Below are positions 18,785 through 27,328 of a stretch of DNA of 64,000 nt, one piece after another (positions within the stretch are counted from its first letter, which is position 1; each line of letters begins with the position of its first letter). The translations under genes and the position numbers were made by a program. Origin of the DNA: UKL13-2 sp044229235 (lineage in GTDB: Bacteria > Pseudomonadota > Gammaproteobacteria > Burkholderiales > Usitatibacteraceae); NCBI GenBank assembly GCA_044229235.1, contig JBGATH010000013.1, positions 1-64,000 of the forward strand. The letters are read 5' to 3'. Under the pieces are notes generated by a model. It saw only the letters and a program-made list of their open reading frames with translations. It did not search any database and was not told the DNA's origin.

Positions 18785-19492
18785 TCAGACGCCGGCCGGC
18801 AGCTTGTCGTTGAGGATGGTGATCGACTTGCGGCCGATGGTGATGTAACCCTGGTCCATCAGGTCGCGCAGCGTGCGGTTCACCATCTCGCGCGACGCGC
18901 CGATCATGCCGGCAAGGTCCTTCTGGGTGAAGGGTTCGCCCACCACCCGCTGGCCGTTGGTCATGATGGCCAGCTCCAGCAGCGTGCGCGACACGCGTCC
19001 GGAGATATTGAGCAGGGCCAGGGTGCTGATCTGGCGATCGGCGTGGCGCAGACGCGCGGCCATCGCTTCCATCAGGCGGCGCGCGATGTCGGGCGACGTT
19101 TCCAGAACTTTCTGGAAGCGCGTGTACGACAGCGACTGCACATGGCAGCGTTCCAGGGCCGCCACGCTGGCACTGCGCGGTTCCTGGTCGAACATCGGCA
19201 GCTCACCGAAGAACTCCCCCGCCGAGAGGGTGTTGATGATGACCTCGCGATTTTCCTCGTTGCGCATGTACACCTTGACCTGGCCGGCCACCAGCACGTG
19301 CAGCGACTGCGCCACCTCGCCTTGCCGGACGATGATCTCGCCCTTTTCATAAACCCGCATGGCCGCGTGCGCGCCGATGCTTTGCAGCTGGGCGGCGGAC
19401 AGGGTGCTGAACAAGGGGATGATATTGAGCACGGACACGATTTCCCGGGACGATGATGGACAAGACGCGGAAGTATCCGCCTGCCCGGCCAC
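18785..19492 (-). CDS. Crp/Fnr-family transcriptional regulator
   Basis: A protein of about 235 residues with an N-terminal cyclic-nucleotide-binding-like beta-barrel (GEFFGELPMFDQEPRSASV) and a C-terminal Crp-type helix-turn-helix (FTQKDLAGMIGASREMVNRT). The E-R-S residues that contact cAMP in CRP (FGELP...PRSAS) are partly kept, so cAMP or another small ligand is possible. It lacks the cluster of N-terminal cysteines that oxygen-sensing FNR proteins use. The start is uncertain: GTG at 19492 gives the longest form, and a later GTG at 19438 is possible. Downstream, convergent with the redoxin gene; targets unknown. Confidence 0.85.
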   Translation of the reverse strand: MAGQADTSASCPSSSREIVSVLNIIPLFSTLSAAQLQSIGAHAAMRVYEKGEIIVRQGEVAQSLHVLVAGQVKVYMRNEENREVIINTLSAGEFFGELPMFDQEPRSASVAALERCHVQSLSYTRFQKVLETSPDIARRLMEAMAARLRHADRQISTLALLNISGRVSRTLLELAIMTNGQRVVGEPFTQKDLAGMIGASREMVNRTLRDLMDQGYITIGRKSITILNDKLPAGV

Positions 19493-19542
19493 CCGGCGGT
19501 ATGAATTGGTTCACACCTGTCGGCCGGCTTGGCCCGGCCGGA

Positions 19543-20187
19543 TCAGCGTGCCGCGCCCAGCCAGCGCGCCGCCACCTGCCGAATCAGATGCAGTCGCAGG
19601 TGAAAGAAGTGATCCGCACCCGGAATCACTACTACCGGGATATTGCGCGGCCGCGCCCAGGCCAGGGAGCTGTCGAGCGCGACCGTTTCGTCCTCCTCGC
19701 CGTGGATGATGAGCGTATTCGCACGCTGCTGGTCCGCGGCGGGCTCGTCGCCGGTCACGCCATCCTGCCACTGCGACAGGCGGCTGAACGCCGGCGCGAC
19801 CAGAATCATCTCGCTCGCTTGTGCCTGTTCGCTGGCCGCGAGCGTGACCGCGCCGCCAAAGGAAAACCCGGCGAGCCAGAGGGGCAGTTGCGGGTGCGCG
19901 GCCCGGGCGTGGGCGATGACGGTGAGCAGGTCGGCGGTTTCGCCGCGGCCCTCGTCATGAAACCCCGCGCTTTTGCCCACTCCGCGGAAATTGAAACGGT
20001 ACGCGGCGGCACCCGCATCGTATGCCGCGCGCGCAAGCGTGGTGGTGACCTTGTTGTCCATGGTGCCGCCAAACAGCGGGTGCGGGTGGGAGATCACCGC
20101 CACCGCGCGCGGCACGGACGGAAACTGGGAAGCCACTTCGATGGCCCCCGCAGCGCCTTCGATCAGGGACTTGTTGGTCGCCGTCAT
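19543..20187 (-). CDS. Alpha/beta hydrolase, dienelactone-hydrolase-like
   Basis: A 214-residue small alpha/beta hydrolase. It has an HPHPLFGGTMDNKV oxyanion region, RFNFRGVGKS, the nucleophile elbow GFSFGG, a late aspartate in HGEEDE and the catalytic histidine in GADHFF. Homologues of this length are widespread in betaproteobacteria, often beside small ferredoxin genes as here. The substrate is unknown; the family includes esterases and dienelactone hydrolases. ATG at 20187 chosen over an in-frame TTG two codons upstream. Confidence 0.85.
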   Translation of the reverse strand: MTATNKSLIEGAAGAIEVASQFPSVPRAVAVISHPHPLFGGTMDNKVTTTLARAAYDAGAAAYRFNFRGVGKSAGFHDEGRGETADLLTVIAHARAAHPQLPLWLAGFSFGGAVTLAASEQAQASEMILVAPAFSRLSQWQDGVTGDEPAADQQRANTLIIHGEEDETVALDSSLAWARPRNIPVVVIPGADHFFHLRLHLIRQVAARWLGAAR

Positions 20188-20207
20188 TCTCAAGTTGCCC
20201 CGCCGCC

Positions 20208-20516
20208 CTAGATTTTCAGGCGCTCCACCACGCGCCCGTTCTGCAGGTGCTCGGCAATGATTTCATCGACGTCATTCTTGTCGACATAGGTGTACCAGAC
20301 GTTGTCCGGGTAGACCACCATCACCGGGCCCTCGGAACAGCGGTCCATGCAGCCGGCGTTGTTGATGCGCACCTTGCCTTCGCCGTTCATGTTGAGCTTC
20401 TTGATGCAGCTCTTGGCGTAGTCGCGCATGCCGTGGGCGTCGTGCTGCTCGCAGAATTCGCGGCCGTCCTCGCGGACGTTGGTACAGAAGAAGACGTGGT
20501 GTTTGTAATAGCCCAT
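20208..20516 (-). CDS. Thioredoxin-fold (2Fe-2S) ferredoxin
   Basis: A 102-residue protein with the cysteine pattern of thioredoxin-like 2Fe-2S ferredoxins: CTNVREDGREFC near the N-terminus and NNAGCMDRCSEGP in the second half. These small soluble proteins carry single electrons; the partner is unknown here. The ATG at 20516 has AAGGAA upstream; a longer in-frame start has no family support. It ends 15 bases short of the hydrolase gene and is probably co-transcribed with it. Confidence 0.88.
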   Translation of the reverse strand: MGYYKHHVFFCTNVREDGREFCEQHDAHGMRDYAKSCIKKLNMNGEGKVRINNAGCMDRCSEGPVMVVYPDNVWYTYVDKNDVDEIIAEHLQNGRVVERLKI

Positions 20517-20539
20517 GCGCAGTTTCCTTGCAGAGGTCG

Positions 20540-21688
20540 CTATTCTACTGTGCGGCCCTCGCCCTGATGCCAGCGGATGAAGACCCACGCGGAGAACAGG
20601 ACGGCGAGCAGCGGCCAGCTTTCGTGCATCCAGCGGGTGAGGCCCGCGAAACTGACGAGGTGGCCGTGCGGCCAGCTGAACAGGCGCAAGGTCTCATCAA
20701 ACGCGCCGTACACACTGGTGATCTTGGCCATCAGGCCGCCGGCGAAAATGATCAGCGTCGCGCAGAACGCCCGCCAGCGCAGGCCGATGCGCGAAAGCCA
20801 GGCAAACAGCAGGATGCCGGCCGACAGGCCGATGATGGTGGCCGGGCCCATCCACTCCACCATTTGCGGTGCCTTGAGCATGAGTGACGCCATCGCGAAC
20901 TTGGTGACGAAACCCAGCACCAGCACCAGCAGCACGCGTGGCAACATGGGTCGGGCCGGATTCAGCAGCAGCGACAGGAACAGCGCGAAGCCGCACACAT
21001 TGAGCGTGATGCCCACAGCCTGCGGCAACAGCACCATCGGTTCATACGGATTGGCGGAGGCAGCGGCATCAAACGGATTGCCGATATGACCGGCCTCGAA
21101 AAACGGTATGAGCGGATTGAGTTGCCCGAAAAACCAGGCCCCCAGCAGCAGCAGCCCCCAGCCGGTGGTGCTCGCGGCGGAAAAATGACGGTGGCGCCAC
21201 ACCAGGTACTGGCCGAGACGTGCGCGGCCCCGGCGATTGACCAGGGCCAGCGCTCCCAAGGCGGTGCCGGTGGTGTTGGTCAGCACATCGACGATCGACG
21301 ACACGCGCACCGGCAGGAAAGCCTGCAGCGCTTCCATGGTAAGCGACAGCGCGCAGCCGGCGGCGATGGTGCGCAGCAGGATTCCGGCAGCCATGCTGCC
21401 CTCGCGGCCCGGTTGCGGCTGGCGCAATTGCATCGCCGCCAGCATGCCGCCCAGCGGCATGTAGGCGAGCACATTGAGCGCGGCATCGAAGCTGGAGAAG
21501 TAGCGCGGCCAGGTCAGGAACAGGAAGCCGTCGGGAATGCGCCAGCCGAAAAACGGCGACAGACTGGCATAGACGATGGCGCCGACGTAGACCAGCAGCG
21601 CGCCGCGGCCGGCGCGGCTGATTACGCCGAGTCGTACGGTCGGGGAATCGGGAGCGGCGCCACCGGCGCCGGCGACGGGTGGCGGCAT
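20540..21688 (-). CDS. VanZ-family integral membrane protein
   Basis: A protein of about 382 residues with many hydrophobic segments. The N-terminal half contains the VanZ-like pattern (YVGAIVYASLSPF, then a helix with NVLAYMPLGGMLA, then SLTMEALQAFLPVRVSSIVDVLTN). The C-terminal half has further membrane helices and is less conserved. VanZ-like proteins have no settled role outside teicoplanin resistance; an envelope function is all that can be said. The ATG at 21688 is favoured; an in-frame TTG lies 6 codons earlier. Confidence 0.8.
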   Translation of the reverse strand: MPPPVAGAGGAAPDSPTVRLGVISRAGRGALLVYVGAIVYASLSPFFGWRIPDGFLFLTWPRYFSSFDAALNVLAYMPLGGMLAAMQLRQPQPGREGSMAAGILLRTIAAGCALSLTMEALQAFLPVRVSSIVDVLTNTTGTALGALALVNRRGRARLGQYLVWRHRHFSAASTTGWGLLLLGAWFFGQLNPLIPFFEAGHIGNPFDAAASANPYEPMVLLPQAVGITLNVCGFALFLSLLLNPARPMLPRVLLVLVLGFVTKFAMASLMLKAPQMVEWMGPATIIGLSAGILLFAWLSRIGLRWRAFCATLIIFAGGLMAKITSVYGAFDETLRLFSWPHGHLVSFAGLTRWMHESWPLLAVLFSAWVFIRWHQGEGRTVE

Positions 21689-21719
21689 GCCGTCATTGTT
21701 ACTCAAAAACGCACGCAGC

Positions 21720-22241
21720 CTATGCTACCGGCTGGAGCTGCGCGAGATAACGCAATGCGTTGTCGACGTAATGCTGCGCGATGCCGCGCACCATTTTCAC
21801 CTCCGCATCGGTGAGCTGGCGCACGACGCGACCGGGCGCACCCACCACCAGCGAACGATCCGGAATCACCTTGCCCTCGGGAATGAGGGCGTTGGCGCCG
21901 ATGAGGCAGTCGCGGCCGATGACAGCGTGGTTCAGAACCACCGCCTTGATGCCGACCAGCGAGCCCGCTTTCACCGTGCAGCCGTGCAGCATGGCGAGGT
22001 GTCCGACACTCACGCCATCCTCCAGCGTCAGCGGCACACCCTCGTCGGAGTGCAGCACCGCGCCGTCCTGGATGTTGACGTTGTCGCCCAGGGTGAGGCG
22101 GTCATTGTCGCCGCGGATCACCACGTTCCACCACACGCTGGTGTTGCGGCCAAGAATCACATCGCCGATGACGGTCGCCGTTGCGGCCACGTAGTTGTTG
22201 CCGAGCAGTTGCGGGGTTTTGTCGCCGAGCGAGTAGATCAT
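21720..22241 (-). CDS. Gamma-class carbonic anhydrase family protein (YrdA/PaaY-like)
   Basis: A 173-residue left-handed beta-helix protein with hexapeptide repeats (NTSVWWNVVIRGDNDRLTLGDNVNIQDG). Candidate metal-binding histidines sit in VLHSDEG and in VGHLAMLHG, as in gamma carbonic anhydrases. Small housekeeping homologues are zinc or iron proteins of uncertain activity. The start overlaps the stop of the upstream acetyltransferase gene by 4 bases (ATGA), so the two are translationally coupled. Confidence 0.9.
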   Translation of the reverse strand: MIYSLGDKTPQLLGNNYVAATATVIGDVILGRNTSVWWNVVIRGDNDRLTLGDNVNIQDGAVLHSDEGVPLTLEDGVSVGHLAMLHGCTVKAGSLVGIKAVVLNHAVIGRDCLIGANALIPEGKVIPDRSLVVGAPGRVVRQLTDAEVKMVRGIAQHYVDNALRYLAQLQPVA

Positions 22242-22768
22242 GTTGATTGCGGTCCGGGGTCGAGGGGTTTTTCAAGGATAACGATATTGGCGACGAACGG
22301 CCCGTATCCGGGCTTGATCTCACCGGTATCGACAAAGCCGGTCTTGCGCCAGAACACCAGGCCGTCGTTGTTGTTCGCGACCACGCCCACGCGCAGCGTC
22401 TGGTAGCCGCCCCAGCCTCGCACCAGCGAATCGATCAGCGCCAATGCCTGGCGCCCGTAGCCGCCGCGCCGCCACGGCGGTGCCAGCACCAGCAGGCCGA
22501 TCATGCATTTTGAGGGCGTGTTCCAGCCGCGCAGCACACCGCCCACGCCGACCATTTCCTCAGCAATGAAAAACCCCAGCGGCGCCATTGCCCGCAGGTC
22601 GTAGCCGGGCGGGACATCGGTAAAGAACTCCTCGACGTGCGTTTCTGTCGGCACGCGGCCTTCGACCAGCAGATGGTAATCGGTGGCGGCCTGCAGAACC
22701 GCGTCCACCTGCGCGCGGTTGGCGGCGGTGTCGGCAAGCACTTGCAGGGTCAGGGCTGGACGGGTCAT
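22238..22768 (-). CDS. GNAT-family N-acetyltransferase
   Basis: A 176-residue GCN5-related acetyltransferase with the acetyl-CoA loop in PPWRRGGYGRQAL and a typical late VVANNNDGLVFWRKTGF strand-helix segment. Substrate unknown. The 3' end overlaps the gamma carbonic anhydrase start, so the two genes form one unit. Confidence 0.86.
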   Translation of the reverse strand: MTRPALTLQVLADTAANRAQVDAVLQAATDYHLLVEGRVPTETHVEEFFTDVPPGYDLRAMAPLGFFIAEEMVGVGGVLRGWNTPSKCMIGLLVLAPPWRRGGYGRQALALIDSLVRGWGGYQTLRVGVVANNNDGLVFWRKTGFVDTGEIKPGYGPFVANIVILEKPLDPGPQST

Positions 22769-22810
22769 CGCGCCATTCTATCGATGCCGTCATGCCGGGG
22801 ACTGAAAGCC

Positions 22811-22876
22811 AAACTCCAGCACTGGCGCGCTCTCTGGCAGCAAAAGGTCCGCAGAGGCTCGCCAATGCTGGAGTTT
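22811..22876. repeat. Dispersed 66-bp palindromic element, copy 3
   Basis: AAACTCCAGCACTGGCGCG on the left and TCGCCAATGCTGGAGTTT on the right. It lies between the GNAT start and the DUF547 stop. Confidence 0.85.
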
Positions 22877-22893
22877 GTCTGTTGCCGCGGCCG

Positions 22894-23718
22894 CTAGTTG
22901 GCGCCGTTCAGGCTCCAGTCGTAATCGAGGTTGCCGATTGCAGCTTTGCCCGCCGCGATCACGGCCTGGTCCGCTGGGCTGTCGGCCAGCACCTTGGCAT
23001 AGCGGCCGAAATATTCTTCGCGCGAATTGATGGCCGGCGTCTTGCCTTCAAAACCGGTGTAGCCGCTGGTCCAGTCTTCCTTGAACCAGTTGAAAATCAT
23101 CGACACTTCCAGCTTGCCGTTGGCGTAACGGTTGCGCGTACGATCAGACAGGAAGCGCACCGCCTGCTCTTCGAGTTGTGTCGCCAGTTTGTCGGCGGTG
23201 AACGCTTCCTCGCGCAAGGCCGGGCAGCCGATGGACGCGCAGTTCACCGCGAAATGCACGCGCGGCTCGTTGTAGGCGCCGGGTTTGCGCAGTATCTCGT
23301 GCTCGATCTTGTCGAGGAAGAATTCCTGGCCGAACAGCTTGAAGAATTTGCGTTTCCAGCGATTGTCGAATACGCCGCCGATGTCCTTGATGGATTTCAC
23401 CGGGTAGTTCTGCAGGATCAGCTCCAGCGTGTAGCCGTTGTAGGCGTTGATGAGAAACGCCATCTGCTGCGGCTTGGTCCAGCCTTTGAATTCGGCCTCG
23501 CTGATTTTGGACAGGGCATCGAGATAGGCCTTGAGCTGCGGCTGCTCTTTCTTGAGTTCGGCGTACTTCACCTTCGATGATTTGCCGCCATCGACGACGA
23601 CCACGTGCTTCTTCAGCAGTGCGCTGAACGCTGCGTGCGAGTGATCGAAAGCTTGCGCTGAAGCCATGCCGGCAAACAGCAGGCTCGCAAACCCAATCAG
23701 TAGTTTCTTCATGACCAT
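22894..23718 (-). CDS. DUF547 secreted protein
   Basis: A 274-residue protein with a signal peptide (KKLLIGFASLLFAGMASAQ) and the DUF547 domain. Conserved blocks are QQMAFLINAYNGYTLELIL, RKFFKLFGQEFFLDKIEHEIL and HFAVNCASIGCPAL. DUF547 proteins are widespread in proteobacteria; the Cys-His pattern has suggested an enzymatic fold, but no role is established. The start codon lies 7 bases beyond the stop of the upstream membrane flavoprotein gene, and AGAGG precedes it, so the two genes are probably one operon. Confidence 0.85.
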   Translation of the reverse strand: MVMKKLLIGFASLLFAGMASAQAFDHSHAAFSALLKKHVVVVDGGKSSKVKYAELKKEQPQLKAYLDALSKISEAEFKGWTKPQQMAFLINAYNGYTLELILQNYPVKSIKDIGGVFDNRWKRKFFKLFGQEFFLDKIEHEILRKPGAYNEPRVHFAVNCASIGCPALREEAFTADKLATQLEEQAVRFLSDRTRNRYANGKLEVSMIFNWFKEDWTSGYTGFEGKTPAINSREEYFGRYAKVLADSPADQAVIAAGKAAIGNLDYDWSLNGAN

Positions 23719-23725
23719 TGCCTCT

Positions 23726-25969
23726 TTAGTGATGTGCCGTTTCTTTGGGATAAGCCGGCGTGTTGTCCGGCGAAATAACCAGTGCCAGCGCCGCGCCGAT
23801 GACGCCGCCCAGGCTGCCCTCGCCGCGCGTCCAGTCGTTGAGGGCCTTGCCCACCGCCAGCTTGCCGACGGTCGCCGTCGAGCGCTTGTAAATGCCGGCG
23901 GCGTACTTGTTGGCTTCGCCCAGCGTCGGGTAGGTGTGGATGGTGCTCAAAATGCCTTCGAGTCCGAAGCCATGTTTCATGGCGGCGACGAATTCGACCA
24001 GCAGGTCGCCCGCATGTTCGCCGACGATGGTGGCGCCGAGAATCTTGTCGGAACCCTTGGGCGTGATCACCTTGACGAAGCCGTGCGGCTCGCCATCCGC
24101 GATGGCGCGGTCGAGATCGTCGATACCGTACACATGCACGTCGTGTGCAATGCCCTTTTCCCTGGCTTCCTGCTCGTTGATGCCCACGCGCGCCACTTCC
24201 GGGTCGGTAAACGTCGCCCACGGCACCACCGAGTAATCGACCTTGAATTTCTTGAACGAGCCGAACAGCGCGTTCACCGAGGCGTACCAGGCCATGTGTG
24301 CTGCCGTGTGCGTGAACTGGTAAGGGCCGGCCACATCGCCCGCCGCGAAGATGTTGGGATAAATGGTCTCGAGGTATTCGTTGGTCTCGACCACGCGGTT
24401 GGCCGGTATGCCCAGTTCCTCCAGCCCGTAACCCTTGGTGTTGGCGATGCGACCCACCGCGCAAAGGATTTCGTCGAAGGCGATGCGCTTCTCCTGCCCC
24501 TCGCTTTCGACGATGAGGAACTTCTCGCCGTTTTCCACCAGCACCTGCTTGGCCTTGTGGTTCATCAGCACGTTGACACCTTCGGCGCGGAACTTGGCCG
24601 TGACCATGGCGGACACTTCTGCGTCCTCGCGGATCATGATGCGCGGCAGCATTTCCACCTGCGTGACCTGCGAGCCGAAGCGCGCGAAGCACTGCGTGAG
24701 CTCGGAGCCGATCGGGCCGCCGCCCAGCACCACCAGGCGCTTGGGCAGTTTGCGGATATTCCAGACATTGTCGGAGGTCAGAGGGTTGACTTCGGCGAGG
24801 CCGGGGATCGGCGGCACGAACGGGCGCGCACCGGCGGCAATCACAATGTTCTTGGTGGTGAGCGTTTGCTTGCTGCCGTCGGCTTTGGTAATTTCCACTT
24901 CCCACGGCGTGAGGATTTTCGCGCTGCCTTGCACGCAATCCACGCCGAGGCCGGAATAACGCGCGACGGAATCGTGCGGCTCGATATCGGCGATCACTTT
25001 TTGCACGCGCTCCATGACTTCGGCGAAATCCCATTGCGCGCTGGCACTGGCGATGCCGAATTCCTTCGCGCGCGAGATGTGGTTCAACAGCTTCGCCGAG
25101 CGGATTAATGCCTTCGAGGGCACGCAGCCGGTGTTGAGGCAATCACCGCCCATCTGGTGGCGTTCCACCAGCGTGACTTTTGCTTTCACGGCGGCCGCGA
25201 TGTAGGACGTCACGAGGCCAGCCGAGCCGGCACCGATGACCACCACGTTGCGGTCGAATTTCGCAGGCTTCTTGTCCACCCACTTTGCGTAGATCTTCTT
25301 CGCCTTCACCCCGTCGATGATTTTCTTGGCGATGATGGGGAAGATGCCCAGCAGGATGAACGCGCCGATCAGCCCCGGTGAAAGAATGCCGCGCAGCGAC
25401 GTGATCTGCGAAAGCTCCTTGCCGGCATTCACGTACACCACGGTGCCGGCGAACATGCCCAGTTGCGAGACCCAGTAGAACGTCCAGGTCTTCATCGAGG
25501 TCAGGCCCATCACCAGGTTGATGAGGAAGAACGGAAAGGCCGGCACCAGCCGCAAGGTGAAGAGGTAAAAGCCGCCCTCCTTGGCCACGCCGTCGTTGAT
25601 GGGTTTGAGGCGATCGCCAAACTTGGCCTGCACCCAGTCGCGAAGCGCATAACGCGACACCAGGAAGGCCAGCGTGGCGCCGATGCTGCTGGCGAACGAA
25701 ACGATGATGGTGCCGCCGATGAGGCCGAACACGGCACCGGCCACCAGCGTCAGCAGCGTGGCGCCGGGAATCGACAGGGCGATGGCGACCACGTAAAACG
25801 TCATGAATACGGCGATCGTCTGTACCGGGTGCGACTGGTAGTAGTCGAGGATGGCCGACTGCTGCGACTTGAGATAGTCGAGCGTGAGGAATCGCCCGAG
25901 GTCGAATACGAAGAACGCCGCGATCAGGGCGGCAACCACGAGGACGATGAGTATTTTGCTTTTTTTCAT
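23726..25969 (-). CDS. VTT (TVP38/DedA-like) membrane domain fused to FAD disulfide oxidoreductase
   Basis: A 747-residue two-part protein. Residues 1 to about 215 are a VTT/TVP38 membrane domain with several helices and the loop SIPGATLLTLVAGAVFG (66-82). Residues from about 240 are a class I pyridine-nucleotide disulfide oxidoreductase. That part has the FAD motif VIGAGSAGLV, the redox cysteine pair Cys277 and Cys282 in GGDCLNTGCVPSKAL, a second dinucleotide motif LGGGPIGSE and the dimerisation region to the end. The half resembles mercuric reductase and dihydrolipoamide dehydrogenase. No mercury genes are near, so a quinone- or thiol-linked membrane redox role is an inference only. Upstream of DUF547 in one unit. 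Confidence 0.9.
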   Translation of the reverse strand: MKKSKILIVLVVAALIAAFFVFDLGRFLTLDYLKSQQSAILDYYQSHPVQTIAVFMTFYVVAIALSIPGATLLTLVAGAVFGLIGGTIIVSFASSIGATLAFLVSRYALRDWVQAKFGDRLKPINDGVAKEGGFYLFTLRLVPAFPFFLINLVMGLTSMKTWTFYWVSQLGMFAGTVVYVNAGKELSQITSLRGILSPGLIGAFILLGIFPIIAKKIIDGVKAKKIYAKWVDKKPAKFDRNVVVIGAGSAGLVTSYIAAAVKAKVTLVERHQMGGDCLNTGCVPSKALIRSAKLLNHISRAKEFGIASASAQWDFAEVMERVQKVIADIEPHDSVARYSGLGVDCVQGSAKILTPWEVEITKADGSKQTLTTKNIVIAAGARPFVPPIPGLAEVNPLTSDNVWNIRKLPKRLVVLGGGPIGSELTQCFARFGSQVTQVEMLPRIMIREDAEVSAMVTAKFRAEGVNVLMNHKAKQVLVENGEKFLIVESEGQEKRIAFDEILCAVGRIANTKGYGLEELGIPANRVVETNEYLETIYPNIFAAGDVAGPYQFTHTAAHMAWYASVNALFGSFKKFKVDYSVVPWATFTDPEVARVGINEQEAREKGIAHDVHVYGIDDLDRAIADGEPHGFVKVITPKGSDKILGATIVGEHAGDLLVEFVAAMKHGFGLEGILSTIHTYPTLGEANKYAAGIYKRSTATVGKLAVGKALNDWTRGEGSLGGVIGAALALVISPDNTPAYPKETAHH

Positions 25970-26025
25970 GCTGCTTCCCTGAAAAGTCGGGCGGTGTTGC
26001 CCGGGTGTTGGCGTGGCGCTCCGGC

Positions 26026-27240
26026 TCAGCCGGATTTGCGCTTGCCCGCCTTTTGATTGGTCCTACGCACCGGCTTGCGCAGTGGTTTTGCCGGAGCCGG
26101 CCGGGCCGCCTTCGCGGCCGCTGCAGGCTTGGTCGGAGCAGGTGCGCTTTTCATTTCACTGCCGCTGTTCAAAAAGTCGCCGCGCAGGTCCACGGTCTGG
26201 CGCTTGCCGATGTCATCGAAGTGCTGCTCCAGCCATTCTCTGGCTGCCTCGCGGCCCCGATCGCGCAGCAACTCCAGGAACCCCCAGTCGGTGCACATCT
26301 TGGACGAGGCGGACAGGTCCGATAGAGATTTGTCGGCGCGCAGCGAATGGATCAGCACATATTTCATCTGGTCGCGGTACTCGTCCTTGAGCCAGCCCTC
26401 ATCCAGCAGCTTTTGCACGAAGGCCACGGCGCGCAGTTCCTTGATGAGCGAGGAATTGAAGCTCACCTCATTGAGTCGGTCCTCGATTTCGTGCTGTGTA
26501 GTCGGCGTGCCGCGGCGGATGATGGGGTTGATGTGCACGATCAACACGTCGCGCGACTCGGTGTTGTAGAACAGCGGAAACAGCGAGGGATTGCCCATGT
26601 AGCCGCCATCCCAGTAGGGTTCGCCGTCGATCATCACCGATTGGTAGAGGAATGGCAGGCAGGCCGAGGCCATCACCGCGTCAACGGTGATCTCGTGGGT
26701 ATTGAACACCCGCACGTTGCCGGTTTCCACGCTGGTGGCCGAAAGAAACAGCTTGGTCTTCTGGCAATGGTGCAGCTCCTCGAAATCGACCTGCGCTTCG
26801 AGGATGTCGCGCAAGGGGTTGAAATTGGTCGGGTTCAGCTGGTAAGGCGAGAAGGTATTGGTCAGATTCTTGAAGAACTGGAAAGCGAGGCTGGCGTCGT
26901 TGTTCCAGTGGGCCGCCTGCGATTCCCAGGGCATGGGGCGCAGCGGCGAATACAGCGCACCGGCCTCGGCGATGGCCCGCCAGAAGTTCGCCAGCGCCTC
27001 ACGCGCCCCGTCGCCACCGCCCTTGTGCAGGCCATAGGCCAGCACCACCGCGTTCATCGACCCGGCGCTGGTGCCCGAGACCCCGTCAAAGCGCAGGCGA
27101 CCGTCTTCCAGCAGGTAATCCAGCACGCCCCAGGCAAAGGCGCCGTGCGCGCCACCGCCCTGCAGCGCCAGGTTGATGGTCCTGGTGCCGGCGGGCGCGG
27201 GGTGGTTTCCAGAATGGGAGTGGGCGGATTTTCTTGCCAT
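26026..27240 (-). CDS. Patatin-like phospholipase
   Basis: A 404-residue patatin domain protein. It has the oxyanion motif LQGGGAHGAFAWGVL, nucleophile Ser58 in VSGTSAG and the partner Asp211 in the WDGGYMGNP motif. Patatins hydrolyse acyl ester bonds of lipids; the many bacterial patatins of this subgroup (often in polyhydroxyalkanoate-producing betaproteobacteria) have unclear substrates. The C-terminal 50 residues are lysine- and alanine-rich (PAAAAKAARPAPAKPLRK) and look disordered. ATG at 27240 is chosen because the catalytic domain begins there; the open frame upstream is spurious. Confidence 0.9.
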   Translation of the reverse strand: MARKSAHSHSGNHPAPAGTRTINLALQGGGAHGAFAWGVLDYLLEDGRLRFDGVSGTSAGSMNAVVLAYGLHKGGGDGAREALANFWRAIAEAGALYSPLRPMPWESQAAHWNNDASLAFQFFKNLTNTFSPYQLNPTNFNPLRDILEAQVDFEELHHCQKTKLFLSATSVETGNVRVFNTHEITVDAVMASACLPFLYQSVMIDGEPYWDGGYMGNPSLFPLFYNTESRDVLIVHINPIIRRGTPTTQHEIEDRLNEVSFNSSLIKELRAVAFVQKLLDEGWLKDEYRDQMKYVLIHSLRADKSLSDLSASSKMCTDWGFLELLRDRGREAAREWLEQHFDDIGKRQTVDLRGDFLNSGSEMKSAPAPTKPAAAAKAARPAPAKPLRKPVRRTNQKAGKRKSG

Positions 27241-27328
27241 GGCAGTCTCGGATGGTGAAGGGCAGGACGTCGACGTTAACCGCAAGCTTGGTCGCGGGCA
27301 AGGCCGGCTGATTACAGCCGGATGCCGC

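Noticed and set aside
18785..19492. The Crp/Fnr protein as the oxygen sensor for the FNR box at 38710
   Set aside because: It lacks the N-terminal cysteine cluster needed for an oxygen-sensing iron-sulfur centre, so it cannot be called FNR on sequence.
23666..25142. Long open frames in other frames across the membrane flavoprotein gene (both strands)
   Set aside because: They are shadows of the 747-residue fusion protein, which carries all recognisable motifs.
23726..25969. Mercuric reductase (merA)
   Set aside because: The FAD domain is similar, but there is no N-terminal mercury-binding domain, no C-terminal Cys-Cys pair is visible, and no mer genes are near.
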